The position numbers were made by a program, and so were the translations under genes. Shown here one piece after another: positions 15,868 through 25,584 of a stretch of 64,000 nt of DNA (the first letter of the stretch is position 1; each line of letters opens with the position of its first letter). This DNA comes from CAIKBL01 sp050247235 (GTDB lineage: Bacteria > Pseudomonadota > Gammaproteobacteria > Ga0077536). Under the pieces are notes generated by a model. That model was not told the origin of the DNA. It made no database searches and was given only the letters and a program-made list of their open reading frames with translations. The stretch spans positions 1-64,000 of the forward strand of contig JBFWUN010000021.1 of NCBI GenBank assembly GCA_050247235.1, in the 5' to 3' direction.

Positions 15868-16884
15868 TCAGCCCAGCGGCCGCACGCCGTAGAAGCGGGC
15901 CGCCGTGCGGTAGAACATCGCGTCCTTCTCCGACTCGCCGTAGCGCGCGGCGATCTTCTTGAACGCGTTCCACAGTACCGCGTACGAGACTCCGCACTTG
16001 TCGACGGGAAAATTGCTCTCGAACATGCAGCGCTCGGGCCCGAAGCAGTCGATCGCCCGGTGGAAATAATCCCCCGTGCGGCGCGCGAACTCGTCCGATC
16101 CCGGGGGGCTGGGCGCCAGTTCGAAATCGAAACCGCACCAGGGCATCGCAAGCCCGCCAAGCTTGATGGTCACGTTCGGGCAGGTCGCGAGATCGGCGAG
16201 ATCCGTGGCCCACTGCGCGAATATCTCCGCGCGGCGCCCGGCATAAGGCCCGGTGCCGAGCGGTGTGCCCAGGTGATTCAGGTTGATGCGCGCGTCCGGA
16301 AACGCCCGTGCGAGCGCCGTAAGCTGTGGCGTCTGGGTGTGGTAGTGATACGCGTCGAACACCAGTCCCATCTCCACCAGCACCTTGAACCCGGCACGGA
16401 ACGACGCGTCGGCGTAGAGATCCGCGTCGTCGATCCCGGGCGGCGCGAAAAACGCCCCGGAGGACTCCCACGCCGCGATCTGCCGGATCCCCCGGAACAG
16501 CGGGCTGGCCGCGACATGCGCCTCCAGCACCTCGCGAACCCGCGCGCCGGCGCGCAGTTCCGCCGTGCCGACCATCGCCCCGATCTGCGTCGCCCCCGGC
16601 GTCTCCCGTGCGCGCCGCGCGATCGCGTCCACCCACTCGGTCTCGCCAACCGGCATCAGCGCTTCCGGTCCGCTCTGGCGATAGCCTTCCCAGCACTGCA
16701 GGTAGACCGTCTGCTCCACGTGGTGGGTCGCGGTGTCGGCCCGCAGCTTGTCGAGGTCGTAGTGCGGGAACTCGTGCGTCGTCGCGAAAAAATGATGGTG
16801 CGGATCGATGATGCGTCGCGTCGGTTCCACGATGTCCTCGCGGACCTGGGCGAGCCACGGCTCGCGGACTTCGATCAGGGGCAT
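15868..16884 (-). CDS. Amidohydrolase-2 family metal-dependent hydrolase
   Basis: A 338-aa TIM-barrel amidohydrolase of the PF04909 family (2-pyrone-4,6-dicarboxylate lactonase/decarboxylase group). Family features are RRIIDPHHHFF with the HxH metal motif near residue 28, RGIRQIAAWE, INLNHLGTPLG, and FESNFPVDKCGVSYAVLWNAF with the conserved catalytic Asp. AGGAG precedes ATG 16884. It follows the SulP gene by 23 bp and precedes arfB by 22 bp on the same strand. Likely substrates are lactones or carboxylated rings; no neighbouring pathway genes specify which. Confidence 0.85.
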   Translation of the reverse strand: MPLIEVREPWLAQVREDIVEPTRRIIDPHHHFFATTHEFPHYDLDKLRADTATHHVEQTVYLQCWEGYRQSGPEALMPVGETEWVDAIARRARETPGATQIGAMVGTAELRAGARVREVLEAHVAASPLFRGIRQIAAWESSGAFFAPPGIDDADLYADASFRAGFKVLVEMGLVFDAYHYHTQTPQLTALARAFPDARINLNHLGTPLGTGPYAGRRAEIFAQWATDLADLATCPNVTIKLGGLAMPWCGFDFELAPSPPGSDEFARRTGDYFHRAIDCFGPERCMFESNFPVDKCGVSYAVLWNAFKKIAARYGESEKDAMFYRTAARFYGVRPLG

Positions 16885-16907
16885 GCGGGTTCTCCTCGTA
16901 TTCGCGT

Positions 16908-18548
16908 TCAGGGCGGCGGCGGTTTCGGCGCGTCGCGCACGAGTGCCTCGCGCAGGCTCGGCACGTGGCGCCCTGCATGCGGCGGTTCCAGCAGCCCCGC
17001 GGTGCGCAGCTTGCCGAGCACACGCGGATTCGCCTCGCACAGCACGACCTCGACGCCTCGGCGCGCGAGATTGCCGATGACTTCCTGCAGCGACAGGATG
17101 CCAGTGATGTCGATGAAAGGCACGCGCGCCAGCCGGATCACGACCCCCCGGGGATCGGTGCGCGTCGCGAGCAGCGCGCGTTCGAAGTTCTCCACGGCGC
17201 CGAAGAACATCGGTCCCGCGATCTCGAACACCACCCGGTCCGGCGGCACGTCCACGCCCGCATCGGCGCGGACGTCCTCCGCCGCCAGCGGCGCGGTCTC
17301 GACCGAGTCCGACATCCGTCGCAGGAAATGGAACATCGAGAGGATCACGCCCACGTTCACCGCGACGACGAGATCGGCGAACACCGTGAGCAGGAACGTG
17401 ATGACGAGGATGGCGCGATCGGCGGTGGGTGCGCGGCGCAGGATGAACGTGAAATGACGCGCCTCGCTCATGTTCCATGCGACGACAAACAGGATCGCTG
17501 CGAGCACGGCGAGCGGGATCCCGGCCGCGTAGGGCGCGAGGAACAGGATCACCGCCACGAGCGTCAGCGCGTGCACCACGCCGGCGAGCGGACCGGTGGC
17601 GCCGTTGCGCACGTTCGTCGCGGTCCGCGCGATCGCGCCCGTCGCCGCGAAGCCGCCGACGAGCGGCGCCAGCAGGTTCGCGATGCCCTGCCCCACCAGT
17701 TCCTGGTTGGCGTCGTGGCGCGTCCCGGCCATGCCGTCCGCCACCACCGCGGACAGCAGCGACTCGATGGCCCCGAGCATCGCGATGGTGAACGCCGGCC
17801 CGAGCAGCGCAAGTGCCTCCGCGGCACCGAACGCGGGCCACTGCAGCGCCGGCAGGCCGCGCGGGATCCCGCCGAACGCGGAACCGATCGTCGCGACCCC
17901 GGGCAGGCTCAGCGCGTGGTGCAGGCCGGTGACCACGCACATCGCGACGAGCGGCCCGGGAATACGCCGCAGCCCCGGCACTCTTGGCGCGACCACCACG
18001 AGCAGCAGGCCGAGGCCGGACAGCAGCGCCGTCGGCGGATGCCATTGCGGCAGTGCCTGGAGGAGATGCCACAGGCGTTCGTGGAAGTGGGCGCCCGTGA
18101 TCGCCGGCAGGCCGAGGAAGTCGCGCCATTCGCCGACGAAGATGATGACGCCGATGCCTGCCGTGAAGCCGACGATCACGGGCTCGGAGATGAAGCGGAT
18201 CACGGCACCGAGGCGCGCGAGGCCCATCACCACGAGCATCACACCGGCCATCAGGGTGGCCAGCTGCAAACCGGCGATGCCGTACTTCGCGGTGATCCCG
18301 GACAGGATCGCGATGAAAGCGCCGGTGGGACCGGCGATCTGCAGGCGGCTGCCGCCAAACAGCGAGACCGCGATCCCCGCGACGATCGCGGTGTACAACC
18401 CCTGTTCGGGCCGCGCGCCACTTGCCATCGCGAAGGCCATCGCGAGCGGCAGCGCCACGACCCCGACGATCACGCCTGCGACGACGTTGCGGCTCCAGTG
18501 CGCACGGCCGAACAGTCCCGCGCGCCAGGCCTCGGTGAGCGCGATCAT
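16908..18548 (-). CDS. SulP-family anion transporter with STAS domain
   Basis: A 546-aa inner-membrane SLC26/SulP transporter. About 12 hydrophobic segments fill residues 20-420, including the signature GLYTAIVAGIAVSLFGGSRLQIAGPTGAF. A cytoplasmic STAS domain covers about 440-540 (VVFEIAGPMFFGAVENFERAL, then IDITGILSLQEVIGNLARRGVEVVLCEANPRV). SulP proteins move sulfate, bicarbonate or dicarboxylates; specificity is not readable here. No sulfur-assimilation genes adjoin it; the next genes are an amidohydrolase and arfB. Confidence 0.9.
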   Translation of the reverse strand: MIALTEAWRAGLFGRAHWSRNVVAGVIVGVVALPLAMAFAMASGARPEQGLYTAIVAGIAVSLFGGSRLQIAGPTGAFIAILSGITAKYGIAGLQLATLMAGVMLVVMGLARLGAVIRFISEPVIVGFTAGIGVIIFVGEWRDFLGLPAITGAHFHERLWHLLQALPQWHPPTALLSGLGLLLVVVAPRVPGLRRIPGPLVAMCVVTGLHHALSLPGVATIGSAFGGIPRGLPALQWPAFGAAEALALLGPAFTIAMLGAIESLLSAVVADGMAGTRHDANQELVGQGIANLLAPLVGGFAATGAIARTATNVRNGATGPLAGVVHALTLVAVILFLAPYAAGIPLAVLAAILFVVAWNMSEARHFTFILRRAPTADRAILVITFLLTVFADLVVAVNVGVILSMFHFLRRMSDSVETAPLAAEDVRADAGVDVPPDRVVFEIAGPMFFGAVENFERALLATRTDPRGVVIRLARVPFIDITGILSLQEVIGNLARRGVEVVLCEANPRVLGKLRTAGLLEPPHAGRHVPSLREALVRDAPKPPPP

Positions 18549-18666
18549 CGCGTGCGTGCGCGCGCCGTCATTCGCACCGGGCGGTGCTTGCGACGGGGCA
18601 CGTGAGCGCGTTCATGGCGCCGGATGATACGCCCGTGCACGCGCACCCGGATAGTGTTCACGCGGC

Positions 18667-19161
18667 CTACAGGAACAGCGCGGAATCGGGCAGCTCGTTG
18701 AGATCGTCCGGTCGCGGCGGGTAATGCCGCGCGACCAGCGCACCGACCTCCTCGACGAGCCGTGCGAGTCCGGGACCGTAGCGGCCGGCGTGGAATTCCC
18801 GGGTCGCCCGTTCGCACAGTTCTCGCCAGGTCGCGTCGTCCACGTGCGCGTTGAAACCGCGGTCGGCGACGATCTCGAGCGCATGGTCGGCGAACAGCAC
18901 GTAGATCAGCACGCCGTTGTCCTGCTCGGTGTCCCACATGCGCAGTTCGTTGAACACCTCGAGCGCGCGGGCGCGCGGCGTCACGCCCGTGAGCAGGTCA
19001 TCGAGGCCGAGCGCGGCTTCCAGCGCGACGCGCAGTTCCCCGGCATGCTGCCGCTCGCTCGCGCGGATCGCGCGCTCGATGTCCTCCACGATGGCCGGCG
19101 TGAACGCGTTGCGGAGCTGCCAGCGCGTGGTGCACAGGTGGGTCAGCAGTCGCTTCCACAT
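18667..19161 (-). CDS. TPM-domain protein (small, soluble)
   Basis: A 164-aa protein with a TPM fold domain (TLP18.3/Psb32/MOLO-1): FTPAIVEDIERAIRASERQHAGELRVALE, then LRMWDTEQDNGVLIYVLFADHALEIVADRGFNAHVDDATW. It has no signal peptide. ATG 19161 lies 1 nt after the stop of the larger TPM protein, so translation is coupled. The trio LemA, TPM-with-membrane-anchor and short TPM protein is a common proteobacterial arrangement of unknown function, possibly linked to membrane stress or respiratory complexes. Confidence 0.85.
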   Translation of the reverse strand: MWKRLLTHLCTTRWQLRNAFTPAIVEDIERAIRASERQHAGELRVALEAALGLDDLLTGVTPRARALEVFNELRMWDTEQDNGVLIYVLFADHALEIVADRGFNAHVDDATWRELCERATREFHAGRYGPGLARLVEEVGALVARHYPPRPDDLNELPDSALFL

Positions 19162-19162
19162 G

Positions 19163-20044
19163 TCACCAGCTCCCGGACGCCCCGCCGCCACCGAACGATC
19201 CGCCGCCCCCGCCGCCGAATCCCCCGCCGAAGCCACCCGACCACCCCCCCCAGCCGCCGGGAAAGCGATCCCCGTAGCGGCGATGACTGACCCAGCGCCC
19301 GCCGGAGTCTCCCCCGCCGAGCAGGCCCGCGAGCACCACCGCGACGACGGCCGATATCCCCGCCGCGAACGCGACCGATGTCACCAGGAACGTGGTGCCG
19401 CCGCTCGCCGCGGCCGCCAGCGGCACCCGCAGTCCGCGCGCGCGCCGCCCCGGCACGCGGAACAGCAGCGCGAAGAAGAACGCGAAGAACAGCGCGAGCG
19501 ACAGCGCCTCGTCCAGTGTCGTGCCGCGCTTCGCTGGCGTCGGCGGGGGCAGCGGTTCACCTTCGATCACGCCGAGGATGCGCTCCACCCCGGCGTTGAT
19601 CCCGGCGTACAGGTTGCCGGATCGGAAATGCGGGACGATGGTTTCGTCGATGATGCGCTTGCTGGTGGCATCCGTGAGCACCCCCTCGAGCCCGTAACCG
19701 ACCTCGATGCGCAACCGCCGATCGCCCGTCGCGACGAGCAGGATCGCGCCGTCATCGACGCCCTGGCGGCCGAGCTTCCACGACTCCGCGACTCGCAGCG
19801 CGTAAGTTTCGATCGGCTCGTCACCGGTGGAGGGTACGAGCAGCACCGCGACCTGCGCGCCCTTGGCGGCGGTGAAGCCCGCGAGGCGCGACTCGAGCGC
19901 GGCACGTTCCCCGTCCGCGAGCGTGCCGGTGAGGTCCGTGACCCACGCCGTGTGTGGTGGAACCGCGATCCCGACCGCGGCCGCCGGCAACGCGCACCAC
20001 GCGACGAAGAGGGCGACGACGATGCGCATGCGCGGGATGGTCAC
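19163..20044 (-). CDS. TPM-domain membrane protein, YgcG family
   Basis: A 293-aa protein: N-terminal signal peptide (MRIVVALFVAWCALPAAAVG), a periplasmic TPM domain (VTDLTGTLADGERAALESRLAGF, DDGAILLVATGDRRLRIEVGYGLEGVLTDA), one or two transmembrane stretches around 190-255 (SLALFFAFFFALLF; TSVAFAAGISAVVAVVLAGL), and a glycine-rich C terminus ending SFGGGGASGSW. GTG 20044 overlaps the lemA stop as GTGA, favouring that start; ATG 20029 is an alternative that places the signal peptide at the very N terminus. It is the middle gene of the lemA-TPM-TPM unit. Confidence 0.87.
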   Translation of the reverse strand: MTIPRMRIVVALFVAWCALPAAAVGIAVPPHTAWVTDLTGTLADGERAALESRLAGFTAAKGAQVAVLLVPSTGDEPIETYALRVAESWKLGRQGVDDGAILLVATGDRRLRIEVGYGLEGVLTDATSKRIIDETIVPHFRSGNLYAGINAGVERILGVIEGEPLPPPTPAKRGTTLDEALSLALFFAFFFALLFRVPGRRARGLRVPLAAAASGGTTFLVTSVAFAAGISAVVAVVLAGLLGGGDSGGRWVSHRRYGDRFPGGWGGWSGGFGGGFGGGGGGSFGGGGASGSW

Positions 20045-20631
20045 TGCCCGAATTTCACTTCCGGAGGTTTCGCCAGCGCGGCCTCGTTCTCGACGGTGAA
20101 ATTGGGCTTCGTCGCGTACCCGAACACCATCGCGGTGAGATTGGACGGGAAGCGCCGCACGGTCAGGTTGTAAGCCTGGACCGCGTCGATGTAGCGCTTG
20201 CGCGCCACCGCGATGCGGTTCTCGGTTCCCTCGAGCTGGGCCTGCAGGTCGCGGAAGTTCTGGTCGGACTTGAGCTGCGGATACTGCTCGGCGACGACCA
20301 GCAGCCGTGACAGCGCACTGGAGAGTTCACCCTGCGCGCTCTGGAACTGCTTGAACGCCTCCGGGTTGTTCACCACCTCCGCGCCGACCTGCATCGAGCC
20401 CACCTTTGCACGCGCGTTCGTCACGCCGAGCAGCACCTCCTTCTCCTGTGCCGCGAACCCTTCGACGGTCCTGACGAGGTTGGGAATCAGGTCCGCGCGC
20501 CGCTGGTACTGGTTGACGACTTCCGACCATGCCGCGGCAATCGCTTCGTCCGTGGACTGCAGGGTGTTGTACCCGCAGCCGCTCAGCGCCAATACCAGCC
20601 ACAACAGTCCCGTCCGTTGCATGATCCGCAT
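20041..20631 (-). CDS. lemA: LemA family lipoprotein
   Basis: A 196-aa LemA protein. The N terminus is a lipoprotein signal with lipobox LSGC at residues 16-19, so it is anchored in a membrane facing the periplasm. The body is the typical long-helix LemA domain (AAAWSEVVNQYQRRADLIPNLVRTV, then LVVAEQYPQLKSDQNFRDLQAQLEGTENRIAVARKRYIDAVQAYN). AGGAG precedes ATG 20631 by 7 nt. It is first in a coupled three-gene unit with two TPM-domain genes and is divergent from pepN. The molecular role of LemA is not established. Confidence 0.92.
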   Translation of the reverse strand: MRIMQRTGLLWLVLALSGCGYNTLQSTDEAIAAAWSEVVNQYQRRADLIPNLVRTVEGFAAQEKEVLLGVTNARAKVGSMQVGAEVVNNPEAFKQFQSAQGELSSALSRLLVVAEQYPQLKSDQNFRDLQAQLEGTENRIAVARKRYIDAVQAYNLTVRRFPSNLTAMVFGYATKPNFTVENEAALAKPPEVKFGQ

Positions 20632-20742
20632 GAAAGCTCTCCTGGTTCAGGCACACGTGCGCCCCGTGGGGCACATTGCGGCGTGGGCAACGGGTTTTCA
20701 AGCCCGCCCGGCGTGCGCGCTGCGGGCACATGCCGAAGCCCT

Positions 20743-20748
20743 TATACT
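20743..20748 (+). promoter_or_regulatory. Candidate -10 box (TATACT) for pepN
   Basis: TATACT ends 7 nt before the pepN ATG, with no Shine-Dalgarno site between. This predicts a start of transcription at or next to the A of ATG, that is, a leaderless mRNA. The -35 region is poor. Confidence 0.4.
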
Positions 20749-20754
20749 GCCCCG

Positions 20755-23400
20755 ATGCTGAACCCGAATCCGACGCTCGTCCGGCTCGAGGACTACCGCC
20801 CGCCGGCGTTCACGATCACGACCGTGGACCTGGACGTGGACATCCAGGCGGAATCCACCGTCGTCACCGCACGGCTCGCGCTGGTCCGCAACCCTGCGGC
20901 GGCCGATCCGGAGGCACCCCTCGATCTCGACGGCGAGGCGCTGACACTCCTCGAGATCGCGCTCGACGGGCGCGTGCTGTCGCCCGGAGAGTTCGCGTAC
21001 GAAGGTGGACGGCTCGTCCTCCCGCAGGTTCCGGATCGCTTCACGCTCATGACGCGCGTGCGTATCCATCCGGAACGCAACACCCAGCTGATGGGTCTCT
21101 ACGCATCGCGCAACGGCTACTTCACACAGTGCGAGGCAGAGGGCTTCCGGCGCATCACGTTCTATCTCGATCGCCCCGACGTGATGGCGCGCTTCACGAC
21201 CACCCTGCACGCGGATCACGCGCGCTTCCCGGTGCTGCTGTCCAACGGCAATCTCGTTGCCGCCGGTGACGAAGCCGACGGCCGCCATTGGGCGCGCTGG
21301 GAGGATCCGTTTCCCAAACCGGCGTACCTCTTTGCGCTCGTCGCCGCGCGCCTGGATCTTCTGGCGGACCAATACCGGACACGCTCGGGACGCGACGTGC
21401 GCCTGTGCGTGTACGTGGAACCCGGGCGGCTCGACCAGTGCACCTTCGCGGTTGCCGCGCTGAAAGCCGCGATGCGCTGGGACGAGGACGTGTTCGGCCT
21501 GGAGGTCGATCTCGACCAGTACATGATCGTGGCCGTGTCCGACTTCAACATGGGCGCGATGGAGAACAAGGGACTCAACATCTTCAATACCAAGTACGTG
21601 CTCGCGCGCCCCGATCTCGCCACCGATTACGACTTCATGATGCTCGATCGCGTGGTCGCCCACGAATACTTCCACAACTGGACCGGCAACCGCGTGACCT
21701 GCCGTGACTGGTTCCAGCTGAGTCTCAAGGAAGGTCTGACGGTGTTTCGCGACCAGCAGTACGGCGGAGATCGGTATTCCCACGCCGTGCAGCGTATCCA
21801 GGAGGTACGCAACCTGCGCAACGCGCAGTTCCCGGAGGATGCGGGACCAATGGCGCACCCGGTGCGACCGCGCGCGTACATGGAGATCAGCAATTTCTAC
21901 ACCGCGACGGTGTACAACAAGGGTGCCGAGGTCGTACGCATCATGCACACGTGGCTCGGTGCGGCGGGGTTCCGGCGCGGCATGGACCTGTACTTCGCGC
22001 GGCACGACGGCCAGGCGGTTTGCACGGAAGATTTCGTGCGCGCGATGCAGGAGGCGAACGGGGTCGATCTCGCGGCGATGCAGCGCTGGTACGACCAGGC
22101 CGGGACGCCGCGCGTGACGGTCACCGCGCGACATGACCCGCATACGCGCGAGTACCACCTGACATTCACGCAGCAGCTCACGCCGGTCGGCGGCCAGACC
22201 TGCATCGAACCGTTCCCGATCCCGATCCGCCTCGGTCTGCTCGATCGCGCTGGCCACGAGCTGCCGCTCGTGTCGGACGATCCGGCGATGCTCGCCGCCG
22301 ATGGCGCGGTCTACCTCCTGGCGGAAGCCACCCGGACACTCGTGCTGAAGGACCTGCCGACCGCGCCGATCCCGTCACTTCTGCGCGGATTCTCCGCGCC
22401 CGTGATCCTCCAATTCGCGTACTCGGAAGACGATCTCGCGCTGCTGATGGCGCACGACACGGATCCCTTCAACCGCTGGGAGGCGGGCCAGCGCCTGGCG
22501 CTCGCGAGCCTGCTTCGCGGGATCGAGGCGATCATGCGCGACAACACACCGCCGGTGGCGGACGCGTTCATCGCGGCCTGCCGGCGCGTGCTGGCGGACG
22601 CTGATCGCGATCCGGCATTCGCCGCGGAAGCGCTCGCCCTGCCGGCCGCCACGTTCATCGCCGAACAGATGGACGTGGTGGACCCGGACGCGATACTTGC
22701 GGCGCGCAATGCGCTGCGCCGGGATCTGGCCACGCGCCTGCGCCCTGAGCTGCACGCGGCCTATGACGCGTTCCGCGTGGCGGGCCCCTTTGCACCGAGC
22801 CCGGAGGCCGCGGGTCGGCGCGCACTGCGCAATGTCTGCCTTGGCTACCTGATGGAGCTCGGAGATCCGGCCCTGGAGGCACTGTGCTTCCGGCAGTTCG
22901 AGACCGCCGACAACATGACCGATACGCTCGCCGCGCTGACCGCGCTCGTGAATACCGACTGCGCACAGCGGCAGCCGGCGCTCGCCGCGTTCCATGCCCG
23001 CTGGTGCGACGAACCGCTGGTGCTCGACAAGTGGTTCACGGTGCAGGCGACCTCGCGGCTGCCGGGCACGCTCAAGGAAGTGGAGGCGCTGCTCGTGCAC
23101 CCGTCGTTCGAACTCTCCAACCCCAACAAGGTGCGCGCGCTGATCGGCGCATTCTGCCAGGGCAACCATGCGGCGTTCCATGCCGCGGACGGTGGCGGCT
23201 ACCGATTTGCGGCGACCCAGGTGATTGCGCTGGACCCGTTGAACCCGCAGGTCGCGGCGCGGCTCGCGCGGGCGTTCGACCGCTGGCGCAAGTTCGATGC
23301 CGGGCGCCAGGCGCATGCGCGCGCGGCGCTGGAAAGCATCCGCGCAACTCCCGGCCTGTCCAAGGACACGACCGAAGTCGTCACGCGCGCACTTGAGTGA
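20755..23400 (+). CDS. pepN: Aminopeptidase N (M1 family)
   Basis: An 881-aa zinc aminopeptidase, close to E. coli PepN (870 aa), that removes N-terminal residues from peptides in the cytoplasm. The exopeptidase motif GAMEN is at residues 267-271. The zinc site HExxH is H303-E304-x-x-H307 (HEYFHNWTGN), with the third ligand E326 in LSLKEGLTVF. The C-terminal half carries the long helical domain of the family (CFRQFETADNMTDTLAALTALVNTDC). Start ATG 20755 gives the canonical N terminus. It ends in a GTGA overlap with the HAD gene. Confidence 0.96.
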   Translation: MLNPNPTLVRLEDYRPPAFTITTVDLDVDIQAESTVVTARLALVRNPAAADPEAPLDLDGEALTLLEIALDGRVLSPGEFAYEGGRLVLPQVPDRFTLMTRVRIHPERNTQLMGLYASRNGYFTQCEAEGFRRITFYLDRPDVMARFTTTLHADHARFPVLLSNGNLVAAGDEADGRHWARWEDPFPKPAYLFALVAARLDLLADQYRTRSGRDVRLCVYVEPGRLDQCTFAVAALKAAMRWDEDVFGLEVDLDQYMIVAVSDFNMGAMENKGLNIFNTKYVLARPDLATDYDFMMLDRVVAHEYFHNWTGNRVTCRDWFQLSLKEGLTVFRDQQYGGDRYSHAVQRIQEVRNLRNAQFPEDAGPMAHPVRPRAYMEISNFYTATVYNKGAEVVRIMHTWLGAAGFRRGMDLYFARHDGQAVCTEDFVRAMQEANGVDLAAMQRWYDQAGTPRVTVTARHDPHTREYHLTFTQQLTPVGGQTCIEPFPIPIRLGLLDRAGHELPLVSDDPAMLAADGAVYLLAEATRTLVLKDLPTAPIPSLLRGFSAPVILQFAYSEDDLALLMAHDTDPFNRWEAGQRLALASLLRGIEAIMRDNTPPVADAFIAACRRVLADADRDPAFAAEALALPAATFIAEQMDVVDPDAILAARNALRRDLATRLRPELHAAYDAFRVAGPFAPSPEAAGRRALRNVCLGYLMELGDPALEALCFRQFETADNMTDTLAALTALVNTDCAQRQPALAAFHARWCDEPLVLDKWFTVQATSRLPGTLKEVEALLVHPSFELSNPNKVRALIGAFCQGNHAAFHAADGGGYRFAATQVIALDPLNPQVAARLARAFDRWRKFDAGRQAHARAALESIRATPGLSKDTTEVVTRALE

Positions 23401-24131
23401 ATAAAAGCATGTTCAAAGGAATCTTCTTCGACCTGGGCGGTACGCTGGTCAGCTACCGGCACGTCAATCGCGTGCACGCACCCATCCTGCTCGAGGCCGC
23501 CGCCCGTGCCGGCAAAGGCGATGCACCGCACGCGGTCAAGCACGCGTACGCACAGGCGTCCAGGGAAATCACCGAGCACTACGCGACGAAGGACTACTAT
23601 CTCCATCGCGACTTCTTCCTCGACACCTTCCATCGCTGCTTCGACCTGCTCGACGCCACGGTCACCGACGAGCTGCGCGCGTGGTACCAGCAGGAACACC
23701 TGACGCAGCTGCGCGACTGCCTGGAGGTCAAGCCCGACTGCCATCCCACGCTCGAGGCACTGAAGAATCGCCGCCTCTACCTGTCCATCGTGTCGAACAT
23801 CGACGATGACATGCTGGAGCCGATCGTCGCGCGGGAGCGGCTCCATCGTTACCTCGATCACTGGACCAGCTCGGAGAGCGCCCGCTCGTGCAAGCCGCAC
23901 CCCCGCTTCTTCGAAGTGTGCCTGGAGAAATCCGGGCTCGCGCCGCACGAGGTCCTGTTCGTCGGGGATTCGCCGGAGCACGATATCGACGGTGCGGCGC
24001 GCGTCGGCATGCAGACCGCGCTGGTGCTGAACGACGGTGCCGAACCTCCGCTGCAGAGCGGCCGCGCACGCGCGACACCGGATTACGTGATTCACTCGCT
24101 GTCAGGATTGCTCGATCTCGTTCCCGCGTGA
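23397..24131 (+). CDS. HAD-superfamily hydrolase
   Basis: A 244-aa HAD-fold protein. Motif I is FFDLGGTL: nucleophile D12 is present, but the usual second Asp (general acid, D+2) is Gly14. Motif II is YLSIVSN, motif III CKPHPRFF, motif IV VGDSPEHDIDGAARVGMQT. Such DxGGT members occur among dehalogenase-like and regulatory HAD proteins as well as phosphatases, so phosphatase activity is not assured. GTG 23397 overlaps the pepN stop by 4 bp and implies coupled translation; ATG 23409 is an alternative. A short GC hairpin follows the stop. Confidence 0.82.
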   Translation: MNKSMFKGIFFDLGGTLVSYRHVNRVHAPILLEAAARAGKGDAPHAVKHAYAQASREITEHYATKDYYLHRDFFLDTFHRCFDLLDATVTDELRAWYQQEHLTQLRDCLEVKPDCHPTLEALKNRRLYLSIVSNIDDDMLEPIVARERLHRYLDHWTSSESARSCKPHPRFFEVCLEKSGLAPHEVLFVGDSPEHDIDGAARVGMQTALVLNDGAEPPLQSGRARATPDYVIHSLSGLLDLVPA

Positions 24132-24133
24132 AC

Positions 24134-24150
24134 GCGCCCCGAGGGGGCGC
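24134..24150 (+). terminator. GC-rich hairpin after HAD gene
   Basis: A 7-bp perfect stem GCGCCCC/GGGGCGC with loop GAG lies just after the HAD stop. There is no T tract, so it is at best a weak or attenuating terminator before ridA. Confidence 0.35.
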
Positions 24151-24181
24151 GCCGCGCTCAACCACCCGACCGGAGGTACCG

Positions 24182-24574
24182 ATGACTCGCAAGCAGACCG
24201 TGATTCCCAAGGGCCAGGAAGCCTACTACGAGAACTACCACTTTGCGCCCGCCATCAAGGATGGCAACCGGCTGTACTGTTCCGGCGTGATCGGAGTCGG
24301 TGCCGACGGCAAGCCGTCGGCCGACCCGGAGACGCAGTTCGCGTGCGCGTTCGACACGCTGAAGTCCGTGCTGGACACCGCCGGTGTCGGGTTCGATCAC
24401 GTGGTGGAGATGACCACGTTCCACGTCGGCCTGCAGCAGCACCTGGCGACGTTCATGCAGGTGAAGGATCGCTACGTGAAGGCGCCCTACCCGGCATGGA
24501 CCGCGATCGGCATCACCGAACTGGCGTTTCCCGGCTCGCTGGTCGAGATCAAGGTGATCGCGCGGCTCGACTGA
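24182..24574 (+). CDS. RidA/YjgF-family protein (130 aa)
   Basis: A 130-aa Rid-family protein, standard length: AIKDGNRLYCSGVIGVGADGKP at the substrate pocket strand, then FDTLKSVLDTAGVGFDHVVEMTTFHV and PAWTAIGITELAFPGSLVEIKVIARL at the C terminus. The canonical RidA arginine near the C terminus (R105 in E. coli) is not obvious in the ITELAFPG segment, so it may belong to a Rid subgroup lacking 2-aminoacrylate deaminase activity. GGAGG precedes ATG 24182. It follows the HAD gene across a short hairpin and converges with the LLM gene, with 3 bp between stops. Confidence 0.87.
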   Translation: MTRKQTVIPKGQEAYYENYHFAPAIKDGNRLYCSGVIGVGADGKPSADPETQFACAFDTLKSVLDTAGVGFDHVVEMTTFHVGLQQHLATFMQVKDRYVKAPYPAWTAIGITELAFPGSLVEIKVIARLD

Positions 24575-24577
24575 CCC

Positions 24578-25573
<996 letters not shown>

Positions 25574-25584
25574 CGCGCTTCTCC

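Noticed and set aside
15432..16160. A longer ArfB protein starting near 16160
   Set aside because: The extra N-terminal part is antisense/out-of-frame sequence of the amidohydrolase gene; ArfB normally starts at the MLRIN-type N terminus.
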